Positions 7,495 to 14,865 of a stretch of DNA of 64,000 bases are shown one piece after another (position 1 is the first letter of the stretch; each line of letters opens with the position of its first letter). The stretch covers positions 1-64,000 of IMG/VR virus record IMGVR_UViG_3300031952_000005; one strand, written 5' to 3'. Position numbers and translations under genes: made by a program. The DNA is from a virus. Below the pieces are notes generated by a model. The model was not told the origin of the DNA and made no database searches. It saw nothing but the letters and a program-made list of their open reading frames with translations.

Positions 7495-7914
7495 ATGATT
7501 CAAGTAAAAAAAAAGGTTTGTGATAGTTGTAAAACAGAACAAATCATATGGAAAAACCACAATGGCAATAAGTGTTGCAGACAGTGTTGGTTAAAGGAAC
7601 ACTTGTCACCACTTCTTAAAAAACTACCAAAACCTATTAAACCAAAATCTGACAAAAAAAGTATACAAGATCAATTATATACTGTTTTGAGAAACAAGTT
7701 TTTTCAAAATGATAATAACAAGTCTTGTAAAGCAAAATTACAAGGGTGTATGTTAATTGCTTGTGACGTACATCATTTATATTCAGGTAGCAGTAGATCA
7801 GAACATTACTTAAATGTAAAAGAATGGATACCAGTTTGTAGAAACTGCCATTCTGTAATTCATAATAAAATGACAAAAGAAGAACTTATTAGTTTGAATT
7901 TAAAAAAAATATGA
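7495..7914 (+). CDS. HNH-type zinc-finger endonuclease (NinG-like context)
   Basis: 139 residues. The N-terminal zinc ribbon has C9-x2-C12 and a second Cys pair in NKCCRQCW; then comes a Lys-rich linker (KPIKPKSDKKS), then an HNH-like core with KAKLQGC, CDVHHLYSG and WIPVCRNCHSVIH. The paired His and CxxCH knuckle fit a beta-beta-alpha-metal nuclease. Similar small proteins sit in phage recombination modules (NinG-like) or act as nicking enzymes. It starts at the stop of the preceding gene, so it is probably a resident operon gene and not a mobile insertion. Confidence 0.75.
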   Translation: MIQVKKKVCDSCKTEQIIWKNHNGNKCCRQCWLKEHLSPLLKKLPKPIKPKSDKKSIQDQLYTVLRNKFFQNDNNKSCKAKLQGCMLIACDVHHLYSGSSRSEHYLNVKEWIPVCRNCHSVIHNKMTKEELISLNLKKI

Positions 7915-7924
7915 TGTATATTTG
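7893..7924 (+). promoter_or_regulatory. Consensus Bacteroidota promoter for GIY-YIG gene
   Basis: TTTG at 7893-7896, a 20-base spacer, and TATATTTG at 7917-7924 match the Bacteroidota primary-sigma consensus exactly. It overlaps the end of the HNH gene and lies 18 bases before the ATG of the homing endonuclease at 7943. Confidence 0.7.
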
Positions 7925-7942
7925 TAGTATAATACTAAAGAT

Positions 7943-8668
7943 ATGCATCATAATAATTTTTATGTTTATTTACACAGACGTTTAGATACAAATGAAATAT
8001 TTTATGTTGGAATTGGTAAAACACCACCTCCACATAAAGTTTGGAAACATAACACAAAATATTCCAGAGCTTTTGAAAAAACTAAAAGAACTCAATTTTG
8101 GAAAAATATTATTTGTAAAACAGATTATTTTGTTGAAATATATTTTGAATCTGAAAGTGAAGCAGAAGTTAAATTAAAAGAACAAGAGTTAATATTGTTA
8201 TATGGTAGAAAATGTTGTGACAAAAATGGAACTCTTGTTAATTTTACATCAGGTGGTGACAGAAATGATGGTCCTAAAAATTATAACATAAAGATTATTC
8301 AAAAAGATCTAAACAATAATGTTGTAAAAATATGGGAACAACTAAAAGATATTGAATTAGAATTAGGTTATTTAAAAACTAATATTGTAAAATGTTGTAG
8401 AAAAAAACAAATTACAGCGTATGGATATTTTTGGGAATATGATAATGAATTGTATAAAGATAAATATTCTAGTACAGCAAGAAAAAAAACAACAAACAAT
8501 GGTGTGGGAATTGAACTTTTTGACAAAAATAATAAGTTATTAAAAACTTTTAGATCACAACAAGAAGTTGCTGATTACTTAAATATACACAGAACAACTG
8601 TTAACAGGTATTTAAACAATAAAAACAATAAAAATAAATACTTTACATTAAAGTATAGAAAATGGTAA
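7943..8668 (+). CDS. GIY-YIG homing endonuclease with NUMOD1 repeats
   Basis: 241 residues. The N-terminal GIY-YIG-type nuclease spans about residues 5-110: FYVYLHRRLDTNEIFYVGIGK for the paired motif, RTQFWKNI for the Arg block, and a catalytic Glu in SEAEVKLKEQELILLYGR, followed by LVNFTSGGD. Two NUMOD1-type DNA-binding modules follow: KIIQKDLNNNVVKIWEQ to YGYFWEY, and IELFDKNNKLLKTFRSQ with the helix-turn-helix EVADYLNIHRTTVNRYL. This architecture is that of free-standing homing endonucleases, which cut and spread into alleles lacking them. It has its own consensus host promoter and breaks the overlap pattern of neighbouring genes, both signs of an inserted selfish gene. Confidence 0.9.
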   Translation: MHHNNFYVYLHRRLDTNEIFYVGIGKTPPPHKVWKHNTKYSRAFEKTKRTQFWKNIICKTDYFVEIYFESESEAEVKLKEQELILLYGRKCCDKNGTLVNFTSGGDRNDGPKNYNIKIIQKDLNNNVVKIWEQLKDIELELGYLKTNIVKCCRKKQITAYGYFWEYDNELYKDKYSSTARKKTTNNGVGIELFDKNNKLLKTFRSQQEVADYLNIHRTTVNRYLNNKNNKNKYFTLKYRKW

Positions 8669-8688
8669 AATTTTAAAAAACAAAGAAA

Positions 8689-8946
8689 ATGGATAACAAG
8701 AAGTTTGTTGGTTATTACATCATTGGCGCGTACAATGAAGAAGAAGCACAGAAAGGTGCTGGATTATTATTATGGTCACAACAAAAACCAAATTGTGTGA
8801 CAAAATTCTTTAGTAAATTATTGTTAAATATCTACTGGATTGATAAAGAAAATTACACACCGGTAGAAAAGGTATTACAAGTAAGTAAAGCTGAGTTTCC
8901 TAAACATAGAGTTTACAAAAAGAAAAAAACTGATGAAACAAAATAA
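8689..8946 (+). CDS. Small hypothetical protein before helicase
   Basis: 85 residues, MDNKKFVGYYIIGAYNEEEA, then GAGLLLWSQQKPNCVTKFFS and a Lys-rich end. The pattern (G-Y-x-h-x-x-A-x-x-x-E-E-A, then FxxxLLxIYWID) is typical of a short conserved protein encoded next to helicases in flavobacterial phages. It overlaps the helicase start by 14 bases. Function unknown. Confidence 0.6.
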   Translation: MDNKKFVGYYIIGAYNEEEAQKGAGLLLWSQQKPNCVTKFFSKLLLNIYWIDKENYTPVEKVLQVSKAEFPKHRVYKKKKTDETK

Positions 8947-10042
8947 ACGAGAAGAAATCCAGAGTGAAGCACTTGCTGCTACACAAGGAATCAATCGTTG
9001 TACATTAGGTGTCAGTATTGGTGTTGGTAAAACTTACATAGGTTTACAACACATGCAAAAAGAGTTTGATAATGGTGCAAGAAACTTTATGGTTGTTGCA
9101 CCAAAACTTTCTATATTTACTTCATGGAAAGATGATGCACTAAAGTTTGGTGTAGAACATTTGTTACCTTGTATTACATTTACTACATACTTATCGTTGA
9201 CAAAACAAAATGTAGCATACGATTGTTTGTATTTAGATGAGTGTCATAACTTACTGTATACTCACGAAAATTATCTTCTTTTCTATCATGGTAAGATTGT
9301 AGGTCTTTCTGGTACACCTCCTCGTCATGCTATTTCAGAAAAAGGTATAATGGTTAGTAGATATTGTCCTATTGTGTATTCGTACATAACAGATGATGCT
9401 ATTGATGATAACATACTTAATGATTATCGTATTATAGTACATTTATTACCATTATCAACCTATAAAAACTTTAAAGTTTCTACTAAAGCAGGTGGGGGAT
9501 TCATGACTTCAGAAAAAGATCATTATACTTACTGGACAAGTAGAATAGAAAAAGAGTTTTCTATTGGTTCTAAACAAAAATTACGCATCATGCGCATGCA
9601 AGGACTAATGCAATATCCTACAAAAGAAAGATACGCAAAAAAGTTACTTGAAAATCTAGATGACAAGTGCATAGTGTTTTGTAATAACACTGATCAAGCT
9701 GATCGTGTTTGTGACAACAGTTACCATAGTAAGAATGTAAACAGCGAGGATAACCTCAATGCATTTAAACAAGGATTGTTTAACTGTCTGTCATCAGTGC
9801 AGCAACTAAATGAAGGTGTAAACATTCCAAATTTAAAGTATGGAATAATATTACACGCATATAGTAACGAACGTAAGAGTAATCAACGTATTGGTAGATT
9901 ACTGCGACTTAATCCAGATCAAGAATCAATTATACATATTCTTGCATATAAAGACACTGTTGATACTGAATGGGTATTGAGTGCGTTAAGTGATTTAGAT
10001 CAATCAAAAATAACATGGAAAGATGCAGAATATAACAGTTAA
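8933..10042 (+). CDS. Superfamily 2 DEAD/DEAH-box helicase
   Basis: 369 residues. Motif I is SIGVGKTY (K33), motif II is D102-E-C-H105, motif III-like is LSGTPP, and the C-terminal RecA fold contains CIVFCNNTDQADRV, LNEGVNIPN (motif V) and QRIGRLLRL (motif VI). This is a minimal two-RecA-domain SF2 translocase like the UvsW- and SNF2-type helicases of phage replication modules. It probably acts on branched or stalled DNA intermediates. The genes on both sides overlap it, so it is part of an operon. Confidence 0.92.
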   Translation: MKQNKREEIQSEALAATQGINRCTLGVSIGVGKTYIGLQHMQKEFDNGARNFMVVAPKLSIFTSWKDDALKFGVEHLLPCITFTTYLSLTKQNVAYDCLYLDECHNLLYTHENYLLFYHGKIVGLSGTPPRHAISEKGIMVSRYCPIVYSYITDDAIDDNILNDYRIIVHLLPLSTYKNFKVSTKAGGGFMTSEKDHYTYWTSRIEKEFSIGSKQKLRIMRMQGLMQYPTKERYAKKLLENLDDKCIVFCNNTDQADRVCDNSYHSKNVNSEDNLNAFKQGLFNCLSSVQQLNEGVNIPNLKYGIILHAYSNERKSNQRIGRLLRLNPDQESIIHILAYKDTVDTEWVLSALSDLDQSKITWKDAEYNS

Positions 10043-10400
10043 ATTTGGTAAACATAATGGTGAACTAAAACCATTAACTCCTGAAGATGGCGCAAAATTC
10101 TTTGAATTTAGAAGACAATTGTCTGAAGGAGAAACAGTAGAATATTATATTACAAAAATTACTGACGAAAATGACCATACACTAGGTCAATTGGCAAAAG
10201 TGCATGCTATGATTAAAGAATTAGCAAGAGAAACAGGACATGGTTTTCAAGAAATGAAAGATACTGTAAAAGAAAAAGCAGGACTTGTCGATCCTGCTTC
10301 TAAAGAATATAAAAGTTTTTCTGTATGTTCTAAAAAAGAATTGTCTGACGCAATTCAAGTGTGCATTGAAATTGGTTCACTAGTAGGATACTACTTTTGA
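10023..10400 (+). CDS. Hypothetical recombination-module protein
   Basis: 125 residues. The C-terminal two thirds, GQLAKVHAMIKELARETGHG followed by FQEMKDTVKEKAGL and FSVCSKKELSDAIQVCIEIG, show the conserved helical layout of a common phage family with weak resemblance to NinB-like proteins (ssDNA-binding recombination mediators). It overlaps the helicase end by 20 bases. Its 3' end overlaps the convergent - strand gene by 10 bases. Confidence 0.65.
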   Translation: MQNITVKFGKHNGELKPLTPEDGAKFFEFRRQLSEGETVEYYITKITDENDHTLGQLAKVHAMIKELARETGHGFQEMKDTVKEKAGLVDPASKEYKSFSVCSKKELSDAIQVCIEIGSLVGYYF

Positions 10401-10756
10401 GTTTCTTCAGCAACTGGTTCTTGAGACATTCTTTCTTCATTCAGTTTCTTCAGTTCTTCAGGAGATACTGATTTAGTAAAACCTTCAGTTTTTGCATTTT
10501 TTTGAAACTCTGACAAAATGATTAACAAAGTTTCAACATGAAAATCTTCTTCACTGTCAATTGTTTGTAGTTTTACTTTTTCAAGAAACTTTTCAATTTC
10601 TTCAGGTTTTTTATCTTTTATCATAGAAAGATAAATCATTTGTAATCTTTGAAAAAAGGTTGTACTTATTTTAATATTTACAATCGCTTTTTTATCAATA
10701 ACCTCAATTTGTTGAGGTGGTACTACAGGAGCTTTGTCTGCTTTTGTTTTTGCCAT
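10391..10756 (-). CDS. Lone minus-strand hypothetical protein
   Basis: 121 residues. It starts MAKTKADKAPVVPPQQIEVI (flexible, basic, Pro-rich), then VNIKISTTFFQRLQMIYLSM and a helical acidic C-terminus (PEELKKLNEERMSQEPVAEE). It is the only - strand gene in the 23 kb replication arm. Its 3' end overlaps the preceding + gene by 10 bases, and a consensus promoter of its own lies just upstream. The flexible ends and amphipathic core could suit a virion or regulatory protein that must be expressed separately from the early operon. No family recognised with certainty. Confidence 0.7.
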   Translation of the reverse strand: MAKTKADKAPVVPPQQIEVIDKKAIVNIKISTTFFQRLQMIYLSMIKDKKPEEIEKFLEKVKLQTIDSEEDFHVETLLIILSEFQKNAKTEGFTKSVSPEELKKLNEERMSQEPVAEETQK

Positions 10757-10782
10757 TACGTTATAATTAATTAATTAATACA

Positions 10783-10813
10783 CAAATATATACAAAATGT
10801 CCAACATACCAAA
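10783..10813 (-). promoter_or_regulatory. Consensus Bacteroidota promoter, minus strand
   Basis: Read on the - strand: TTTG (10813-10810), a 19-base spacer, TATATTTG (10790-10783), then 26 bases to the ATG at 10756. The upstream element lies inside the first codons of the divergent uracil-DNA glycosylase gene. Confidence 0.65.
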
Positions 10814-11534
10814 TAAATTATTACCAGAAGAGTACGCTACTAAGATGTACGAGATGTTGAAACCTTCTGGTTGGCACAATGTTCTAAAAGGATTTTTACT
10901 ATCAGAAGATTTTGTACACATTATAAAAGTACTTGAAAATTGTGTTGCAGATGGTCTAAGATTTACTCCACCATTGAAACAAGTCTTTAGAGCATTTATG
11001 GAATGTCCTTTTGATAGTACCAATGTGATAATGGTAGGACAGGATCCTTATCCAAATTTAGGTATTGCCGATGGTATTGCTTTTTCATGTGGTAACACTA
11101 AAAAACCAGAGGCATCACTACGTTATATATTTAAAAATATAAACAAAACTGTTTACGATGACAAGAAAGATGTATTAGCATTTGATCCAGACTTATCAAG
11201 ATGGTCACAACAAGGAGTACTTATGTTAAATACATCACTTACAACAGAAATTGGTAAAATTGGTAAACACATTCCTATATGGGATCCTTTTAACAAGTAT
11301 CTTATAGATATGCTTAACGCAAATGACAAAGATTATGTGTGGGTGCTGATGGGTAAACAAGCACAATCTAATGAAGATTTGATTGATAACATACTCTGTA
11401 ACACGCAGATACTAAAATGTTCACACCCAGCATCAGCAGCATATCAAAAAGCATCTGAATGGAATAGTAATGACATTTTTAATCAAGTAAATGACGCATT
11501 ACAGTTGACAAATAAACCAAAAATAGTTTGGTAA
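10797..11534 (+). CDS. ung: Uracil-DNA glycosylase, family 1
   Basis: 245 residues. The water-activating loop is G81-Q-D83-P-Y-P86 (GQDPYP, with D83 catalytic). SRWSQQGVLMLNTSLT is the conserved QGVLLLN motif, VWVLMGKQAQ is the strand before the active site, and SHPASA (H210) is the leucine/minor-groove loop. It excises uracil from DNA to start base-excision repair. It pairs with the phage dUTPase, so together they keep uracil out of phage DNA or degrade uracil-containing DNA. Start chosen at the first ATG, immediately after the divergent promoter region. Confidence 0.95.
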   Translation: MSNIPNKLLPEEYATKMYEMLKPSGWHNVLKGFLLSEDFVHIIKVLENCVADGLRFTPPLKQVFRAFMECPFDSTNVIMVGQDPYPNLGIADGIAFSCGNTKKPEASLRYIFKNINKTVYDDKKDVLAFDPDLSRWSQQGVLMLNTSLTTEIGKIGKHIPIWDPFNKYLIDMLNANDKDYVWVLMGKQAQSNEDLIDNILCNTQILKCSHPASAAYQKASEWNSNDIFNQVNDALQLTNKPKIVW

Positions 11535-11537
11535 ATA

Positions 11538-11569
11538 CTTGCGTAACTTTCAAAAGTTTACTATATTCG
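11538..11569 (+). promoter_or_regulatory. Promoter with internal operator-like inverted repeat
   Basis: CTTG (11538-11541), a 20-base spacer and TATATTCG (11562-11569) match the Bacteroidota promoter with one mismatch per element. The spacer holds GTAACTTT-CA-AAAGTTTAC (11543-11561), an inverted repeat with one unpaired base, in the position expected for an operator. It precedes the replicative helicase gene by 32 bases and would drive the replication operon. Confidence 0.6.
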
Positions 11570-11601
11570 TATTTTAATTTAAACTTTATATATTTATTTC
11601 C

Positions 11602-12585
11602 ATGGGTGATGAACCAAAAAAAATAGAATGGAAACAATATGGTGAAGTGATGGATGAAGGTATAGTATACATTCACTCAAGAGCAAGTGGAAGTATAAAA
11701 TCTTTAAAAACTCAATGGAAACAGTTTAATAAAATTGGACTGAACGGTATTGAGTGGCAATCACTATATGTTATTGCTGCAAGACCAGGAGTTGGTAAAA
11801 CTCTTATTGCAGCATCTTTAACACGAGAATTACAGCGTTTGAATCCTGAACAGGAGTTTGCTGTACTGCATTTTCAATTTGAGATGCTTGGAAGAAACAT
11901 GGCGTTGCGTGAGTTATCAGCAACCAGTGGGTTAAATATTAGATATTTACAATCTGCACAAGATGATGGAATGCCTCCATTGACAAGTGCTGATTTTAAT
12001 AAGTTAAAAGATTATGCGAGTAAACAAAAAACAAGAAAAGAATACATCATTGATACTGCATTAACAGTAAATGAAATGCGTAGTGCTATTTTTAGTTTCT
12101 ACAACACAATGAAAAAACCTTTTGTTATTACGTTAGACCATACTCTTTTGGTTAAACAATCTGGTAGTGAGAACAATAAGCAAGCAACCTTGCAAAATCT
12201 TGCTATCATGATGACAGAAATGAAAAATAAATTGCCAGTAACTTTCATTATACTGACGCAATTGAATAGAGATATTGACGATCCAGAACGTCAGAAACCG
12301 ACAGGAAGAGGCGAAGGTCACTATCCTACTGAGTCTGATGTTTATGGTAGCGACTTCTTACTTCAATGTGCAGACGTTATGATTGCTTTTAACAGACCAG
12401 CAAAGTATAACTTAGGACTTTATGGACCAAACAAGTATATCATAGATGACAAGTTCTTATTGGCAATGCATATTTTGAAGAATCGTTTTGGTGAAGTGGG
12501 AATACAATGGTATAGAGCAGAATATGCAAAAATGACCATTGTGGAAGCACCTACTCCATCAACACGAATAATTAGTAGTTCGTAA
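11602..12585 (+). CDS. Replicative DNA helicase, DnaB-type (SF4)
   Basis: 327 residues, RecA-like core only. Walker A is ARPGVGKT (K66); a HFQFEM block follows (equivalent of the SLEM motif of DnaB). Walker B is FVITLDHTLL, and the TFIILTQLNRDID segment followed by DVYGSDFLLQCADVMIAFNR matches the sensor (Q-L-N-R) and arginine-finger region of DnaB. It lacks the N-terminal primase-interaction domain of bacterial DnaB, as phage-encoded forms often do. It would unwind DNA at the phage fork together with the primase at 14866. Confidence 0.93.
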   Translation: MGDEPKKIEWKQYGEVMDEGIVYIHSRASGSIKSLKTQWKQFNKIGLNGIEWQSLYVIAARPGVGKTLIAASLTRELQRLNPEQEFAVLHFQFEMLGRNMALRELSATSGLNIRYLQSAQDDGMPPLTSADFNKLKDYASKQKTRKEYIIDTALTVNEMRSAIFSFYNTMKKPFVITLDHTLLVKQSGSENNKQATLQNLAIMMTEMKNKLPVTFIILTQLNRDIDDPERQKPTGRGEGHYPTESDVYGSDFLLQCADVMIAFNRPAKYNLGLYGPNKYIIDDKFLLAMHILKNRFGEVGIQWYRAEYAKMTIVEAPTPSTRIISSS

Positions 12586-12626
12586 AGTTAAATGTAAAAA
12601 ATGTAAAATTAAAAAATGTAATTAGT

Positions 12627-13268
12627 ATGTCAACAACAACAAAGAGAAAACACATTAATGAATTAACAGAAGAGTTCAGACCTTTTTGGGAACCTTTGTT
12701 TAAAGAAATGGATATTGAAAATCCATTATTTTTTGCAAAATTATGTTACAATGGTAATGAATTTGGAGTACTTCCTGTAGAAACATTGCGTTTCTATGCT
12801 GAACAAATTTCTAAAAATCAAGACGTATACGTAGAACTGTTTGATTGGTATGATAAACCATATCATGAAGGAGAACGCGTGTTATACAGATTTAAGAACA
12901 CACCTGACTGGAGAAATAATCTAGCAGATTATGTAGAAGTTACAAGAAAAAAAGATGGATCAATGCTTCCTTATCCTTCTTATGCTTTTAAACTTACTTC
13001 ATTTGAAAGATTGAATACTACAAATGTAAAATTTAGTATTCCTGCAACTACAAAAACATCAGAAGAACCAGAACTTTCGCTTCCAAAGTATGGTGAAATT
13101 GATAATGAGATTTTTGATGACAATTTTCTCGAAAAAGATGATAATCATTATGCACAAATGACTATTAGAGATATTTATTGTATTGTACAAAATACTCCTA
13201 TGTCAAACAAAAAGTGGTTAAACAATTTAATAAAAGATGGTAAACAATGGCAAGTACAACAGAAGTAA
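12627..13268 (+). CDS. Hypothetical replication-module protein
   Basis: 213 residues, MSTTTKRKHINELTEEFRPF. Aromatic-rich N-terminal half (LFDWYDKPYHEGERVLYRF), acidic middle and a helical C-terminus (CIVQNTPMSNKKWLNNLIKD). It overlaps the Sak4-like gene by 22 bases. It lies between the helicase and recombinase genes, so a role as accessory or loader is possible. No family recognised. Confidence 0.65.
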   Translation: MSTTTKRKHINELTEEFRPFWEPLFKEMDIENPLFFAKLCYNGNEFGVLPVETLRFYAEQISKNQDVYVELFDWYDKPYHEGERVLYRFKNTPDWRNNLADYVEVTRKKDGSMLPYPSYAFKLTSFERLNTTNVKFSIPATTKTSEEPELSLPKYGEIDNEIFDDNFLEKDDNHYAQMTIRDIYCIVQNTPMSNKKWLNNLIKDGKQWQVQQK

Positions 13269-14014
13269 AAGAAGGTTTGGTATTACCAACTGCAACAGTA
13301 AAAGCAGTAATTAAAAGTCCAAAGAATTTGATTATATTTAGTAAACCAAAAACTGGTAAGACAACATTGTTGTCACAATTACCAAATTGTTTATTAATAG
13401 ATCTAGAAGGTGGTTCTGATTATGTTGACGCAATGAAAATCAAAGCAAATAACATCAAAGAACTTATGGATATAGAAGCTGCTATTATAAAAGCTGGTAA
13501 ACCATACAAGTATATTGCTTTAGATACTATTACAGCATTAGAAGATATGTGTATTCCATACGCAGAACATTTGTATTCACTGTCCCCTATGGGTTCTAAT
13601 TGGAAAACAACTGGTAAAGCAAAACATGGTAGTATATTAAATCTTGCTAATGGTGCAGGGTATCCATGGTTGCGTCAAGCATTTAATGATATGACAACAA
13701 GAATTAAAAATCTTGCTCCTCATATTATTTTGTGTGGTCACGTAAAAGATACTCTTCTTTCAAAAAATGGAAATGATTTTAGTTCGTTGGATCTTAATCT
13801 TACAGGTAAACTGAAAGATATTACCACTTCTAAATCAGATGCCATTGGTTACTTAGTTAGAAAAGATGACAAAAATATCTTGAGTTTTAAGACACAAGAT
13901 GATATTTTGTGTGGTGCAAGACCAGAACACTTGAGAAACAAGGAGATAATTATTTCTGAAACTCTTGAAGATGGTACTATTATATCACACTGGAATGAAA
14001 TATTTATAGATTAA
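13247..14014 (+). CDS. Sak4-like RecA-fold ATPase
   Basis: 255 residues. Walker A is SKPKTGKTT (K38), preceded by NLIIF; LLIDLEGGSDY follows, Walker B is YKYIALDTIT, and IKNLAPHIILCGHVKDTLL is a sensor-like strand. This is the layout of short RecA/RadA-like phage ATPases (AAA_24/Sak4 type) that promote single-strand annealing with an SSB partner. The next gene encodes a possible ssDNA-binding protein, in keeping with that pairing. Confidence 0.88.
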   Translation: MASTTEVKEGLVLPTATVKAVIKSPKNLIIFSKPKTGKTTLLSQLPNCLLIDLEGGSDYVDAMKIKANNIKELMDIEAAIIKAGKPYKYIALDTITALEDMCIPYAEHLYSLSPMGSNWKTTGKAKHGSILNLANGAGYPWLRQAFNDMTTRIKNLAPHIILCGHVKDTLLSKNGNDFSSLDLNLTGKLKDITTSKSDAIGYLVRKDDKNILSFKTQDDILCGARPEHLRNKEIIISETLEDGTIISHWNEIFID

Positions 14015-14051
14015 TTAAAAATTATTACTTAACAAATTAAAATTAGAAAAA

Positions 14052-14792
14052 ATGAAATCATTTAGTTTAAACAATTACACACCATCAGAAGGAAATTACG
14101 TATCTAAAATTCTATTACCTGGTACACATAAATGTAAAATTATTGACTTAAAATTGGAAAGACCACCTTATGACAAGGATCAATACAATTTGATTTTTGT
14201 ATTAGAAGGTGAACCAATGGGTAATGATTTTGAAGGTATCCAGATTAACAGACTAGATCCTTCTAAAGGAAACTATAAAGGTCAGATTGCTTCTGTAAGA
14301 AGTGGACAGTTTGGTTTTAAAGACTGGGTATATAAAGGTAAAACTATATCAAGAGATGAATCAATTCAGAATTTTGCAGGAAGTTTCTTGAAACAAATTG
14401 GTATGTTAGACAAGTTTAAAGCACTTAATATTCAATGTGATACAATTGAAGAATTAGTAATTGCTATTAAGAATTTTGTATGTAGACCTGACTTCTGGTT
14501 GTTTTTTACAATTGGTGGACAAAAATATTACAAAGATGGTTCTGAATATGCAAACTATTCTTTATTTTTACCAAAAAGAACTGAAGGTAAATATGCATAT
14601 GCATTAACAGAAGATGATGCTACCTTTTTACCATTCAATGAAGCTGTTCATATTTATGAGAAAAAAGTTTCTGATGACAATTCTGAAAGTATCAGTGAAT
14701 TTTCACCAGCTCCAGTTTCTGAGGATGTTTTTAATCCTGCAAATAGTTCACCTGTTTTTGAAGACAACGTTAGCGACTTGCAACTACCATAA
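14052..14792 (+). CDS. Putative ssDNA-binding protein
   Basis: 246 residues. The N-terminal two thirds is a beta-rich, OB-like pattern (GTHKCKIIDLKLERPPYDKD, YNLIFVLEGEPMGNDFEG), and the last 60 residues are an acidic disordered tail (VSDDNSESISEFSPAPVSED) ending VSDLQLP. This layout, between the Sak4-like ATPase and the primase, is that of a phage SSB. The tip is not the canonical DD(I/L)PF; that tip occurs instead in the protein at 20341. A terminator follows the gene. Confidence 0.6.
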   Translation: MKSFSLNNYTPSEGNYVSKILLPGTHKCKIIDLKLERPPYDKDQYNLIFVLEGEPMGNDFEGIQINRLDPSKGNYKGQIASVRSGQFGFKDWVYKGKTISRDESIQNFAGSFLKQIGMLDKFKALNIQCDTIEELVIAIKNFVCRPDFWLFFTIGGQKYYKDGSEYANYSLFLPKRTEGKYAYALTEDDATFLPFNEAVHIYEKKVSDDNSESISEFSPAPVSEDVFNPANSSPVFEDNVSDLQLP

Positions 14793-14817
14793 TTAAAATG
14801 TTTTATTTTTAAGATGA

Positions 14818-14843
14818 GGGTAGATGTAATGTCTACCCTTTTC
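14818..14843 (+). terminator. Rho-independent terminator
   Basis: GGGTAGA (14818-14824), loop TGTAATG, TCTACCC (14832-14838), then TTTTC. It ends the helicase-to-SSB transcript 25 bases after the stop codon. Confidence 0.85.
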
Positions 14844-14865
14844 ATTTTAATATAAAATAGTAATT

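Noticed and set aside
7495-7914. The HNH protein as a homing endonuclease
   Set aside because: It starts exactly at the preceding stop codon and has a zinc ribbon instead of NUMOD modules, so it looks like a resident operon gene.
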